Part shown: in pieces, positions 63,376-64,000 of the stretch | Layout of the letters: every line of letters begins with the position of its first letter | Numbering within the stretch: the stretch's first letter is position 1 | Assembly: GCA_947561395.2 (NCBI GenBank) | Contig: OX387184.1 | Location: 38,678,766 to 38,742,765, forward strand | Direction of reading: 5' to 3' | From: Buxus sempervirens | Lineage: Eukaryota > Streptophyta > Magnoliopsida > Buxales > Buxaceae | Length of the DNA: 64,000 nucleotides | Notes under the pieces: generated by a model | What the model was told of the DNA's origin: nothing | What the model saw: the letters and a program-made list of their open reading frames with translations, nothing else | The model's database searches: none | Position numbers and translations under genes: made by a program

Positions 63376-63666
63376 CCACCTCTAGAAATAGAGGTCCGGC
63401 ATTATCCCGTCTATTGCTTCAGCATTGAGAAAAGTCCACAGAAGGAAAAACCTTGGTACGTAGACATTGAAGGATACCTGAAAGACTGGATTATACCAGA
63501 AAATGCCACGGCAGCTGAAAAGCACACGATTTAGAGCTTGGCAGGACAGTTCTTCCTTAATGGAGGTAAGGTATATAAGAAATCCTACAACGACTCGTTG
63601 CTGTTGTGTGTTGAGGATGAGGCACAAAAGTTGATTGATGAAGTCCATGGAGGCTTGTGTGGTGCG
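63376..63666 (+). pseudogene. pol: Element B integrase N-terminus
   Basis: Continues 59795: LEIEVR, then PWYVDIEGYLKDWIIPENAT, TAG at about 63532 in KHTI*SLAGQFFLNGG, then LIDEVHGGLCG, the beginning of the zinc-finger region, matching element A at 25210-25510. Cut by the next LTR at 63667. Confidence 0.88.
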
Positions 63667-64000
63667 TGTGCGTGCGTTGGAAACGTCGCACGGGAAAATT
63701 TGGAGTCACCACCGCCTAATGGGGTGCAGGCGGACACCTGGGTGCCTAGTCTTGTCTATTATGGCTTGGTCTGCGGCTTGAGATTCTAAGTAGGGTCTCG
63801 GTTGTGGTCTGGGGAAGTCCGTAGACACCCCAGTCCACCCCTTCGGATGACGGGTCCCTATGGGTTCCCTGGTTTGAGTCAACTTTGGTTTCTCACCCGA
63901 TTCCTAATCCAGCATGCAATTTCGGTTAAGCTTGGCGGGACCACCTAAGTGGTGTGGGTCCCTGTTGGAAGGCCCACGGTGTCCTTGGTGTGCTTGGTTA
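63667..64000 (-). mobile_element. Family 3 LTR, cut by the right window edge
   Basis: Starts TGTGCGTGCGTTGG in the integrase and carries GGGGTGCAGGCGGACACCTG and GGTCCGTAGACACCCCAGTC blocks identical in layout to the LTR at 41942. The preceding GTGCG (63662-63666) should recur at its far end outside the window. Confidence 0.8.

Overview
This window is plant nuclear DNA made up entirely of nested transposable elements. I see no ordinary host gene, no RNA gene and no CRISPR array. The evidence for a plant is a set of Tat/Ogre-like Ty3/gypsy retrotransposons, plant mobile domain (PMD) genes, a CACTA DNA transposon, and TAG stops that look like methylation decay. A flowering plant with a repeat-rich genome is the best guess; I cannot name the species.

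Layout. 1-4905: pieces of three LTRs nested in one another. 4906-10133: unassigned sequence, then a decayed sense-strand PMD gene split by a solo LTR (6644-8829). 10134-13174: a solo LTR. 13395-36074: a complete, young Tat-like retrotransposon ('element A', 22,680 bp) with 1807-bp LTRs and a perfect GTAAT target duplication. It carries gag, protease, RT, two RNase H domains and integrase on the + strand. On the - strand, between pol and the 3' LTR, it carries two intron-containing PMD genes. 36075 to the right edge: an older Tat-like element ('element B'). Its gag-pro-RT-RNaseH-integrase order can still be followed although it is cut by four solo LTRs (39720-41780, 41942-45022, 45565-48566, 59796-63375), a CACTA element (51124-58992, itself holding two solo LTRs) and the start of a further LTR at 63667.

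LTR families. Family 1 begins TGTAACGCC and ends TTTTACA. Family 2 begins TGATAAGTCATG and ends TACATCA. Family 3 begins TGTAAGCACC and ends GCGCACA. Family 4 begins TGTAGACACC and is the LTR of element A. Nearly every insertion is bounded by a 5-bp direct repeat (3 bp for CACTA), so the order of events can be read directly.

Most unusual signal. Element A carries arrays of four to five 17-19 bp palindromes (roughly CCGTA-N7-TACGG) spaced 27-28 bp apart. They lie in the LTR upstream of its TATA box, in the leader before gag, directly upstream of the TATA box of the first antisense PMD gene, and upstream of the probable leader exon of the second. A family 3 LTR (41942-45022) has the same 28-bp spacing with a different palindrome sequence, and another family 3 LTR (10134-13174) has 25-bp palindromes every 39 bp directly upstream of its TATA box. 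This looks like a fast-evolving cis-regulatory code shared by every transcription unit of the element. The PMD proteins are possible, untested partners.
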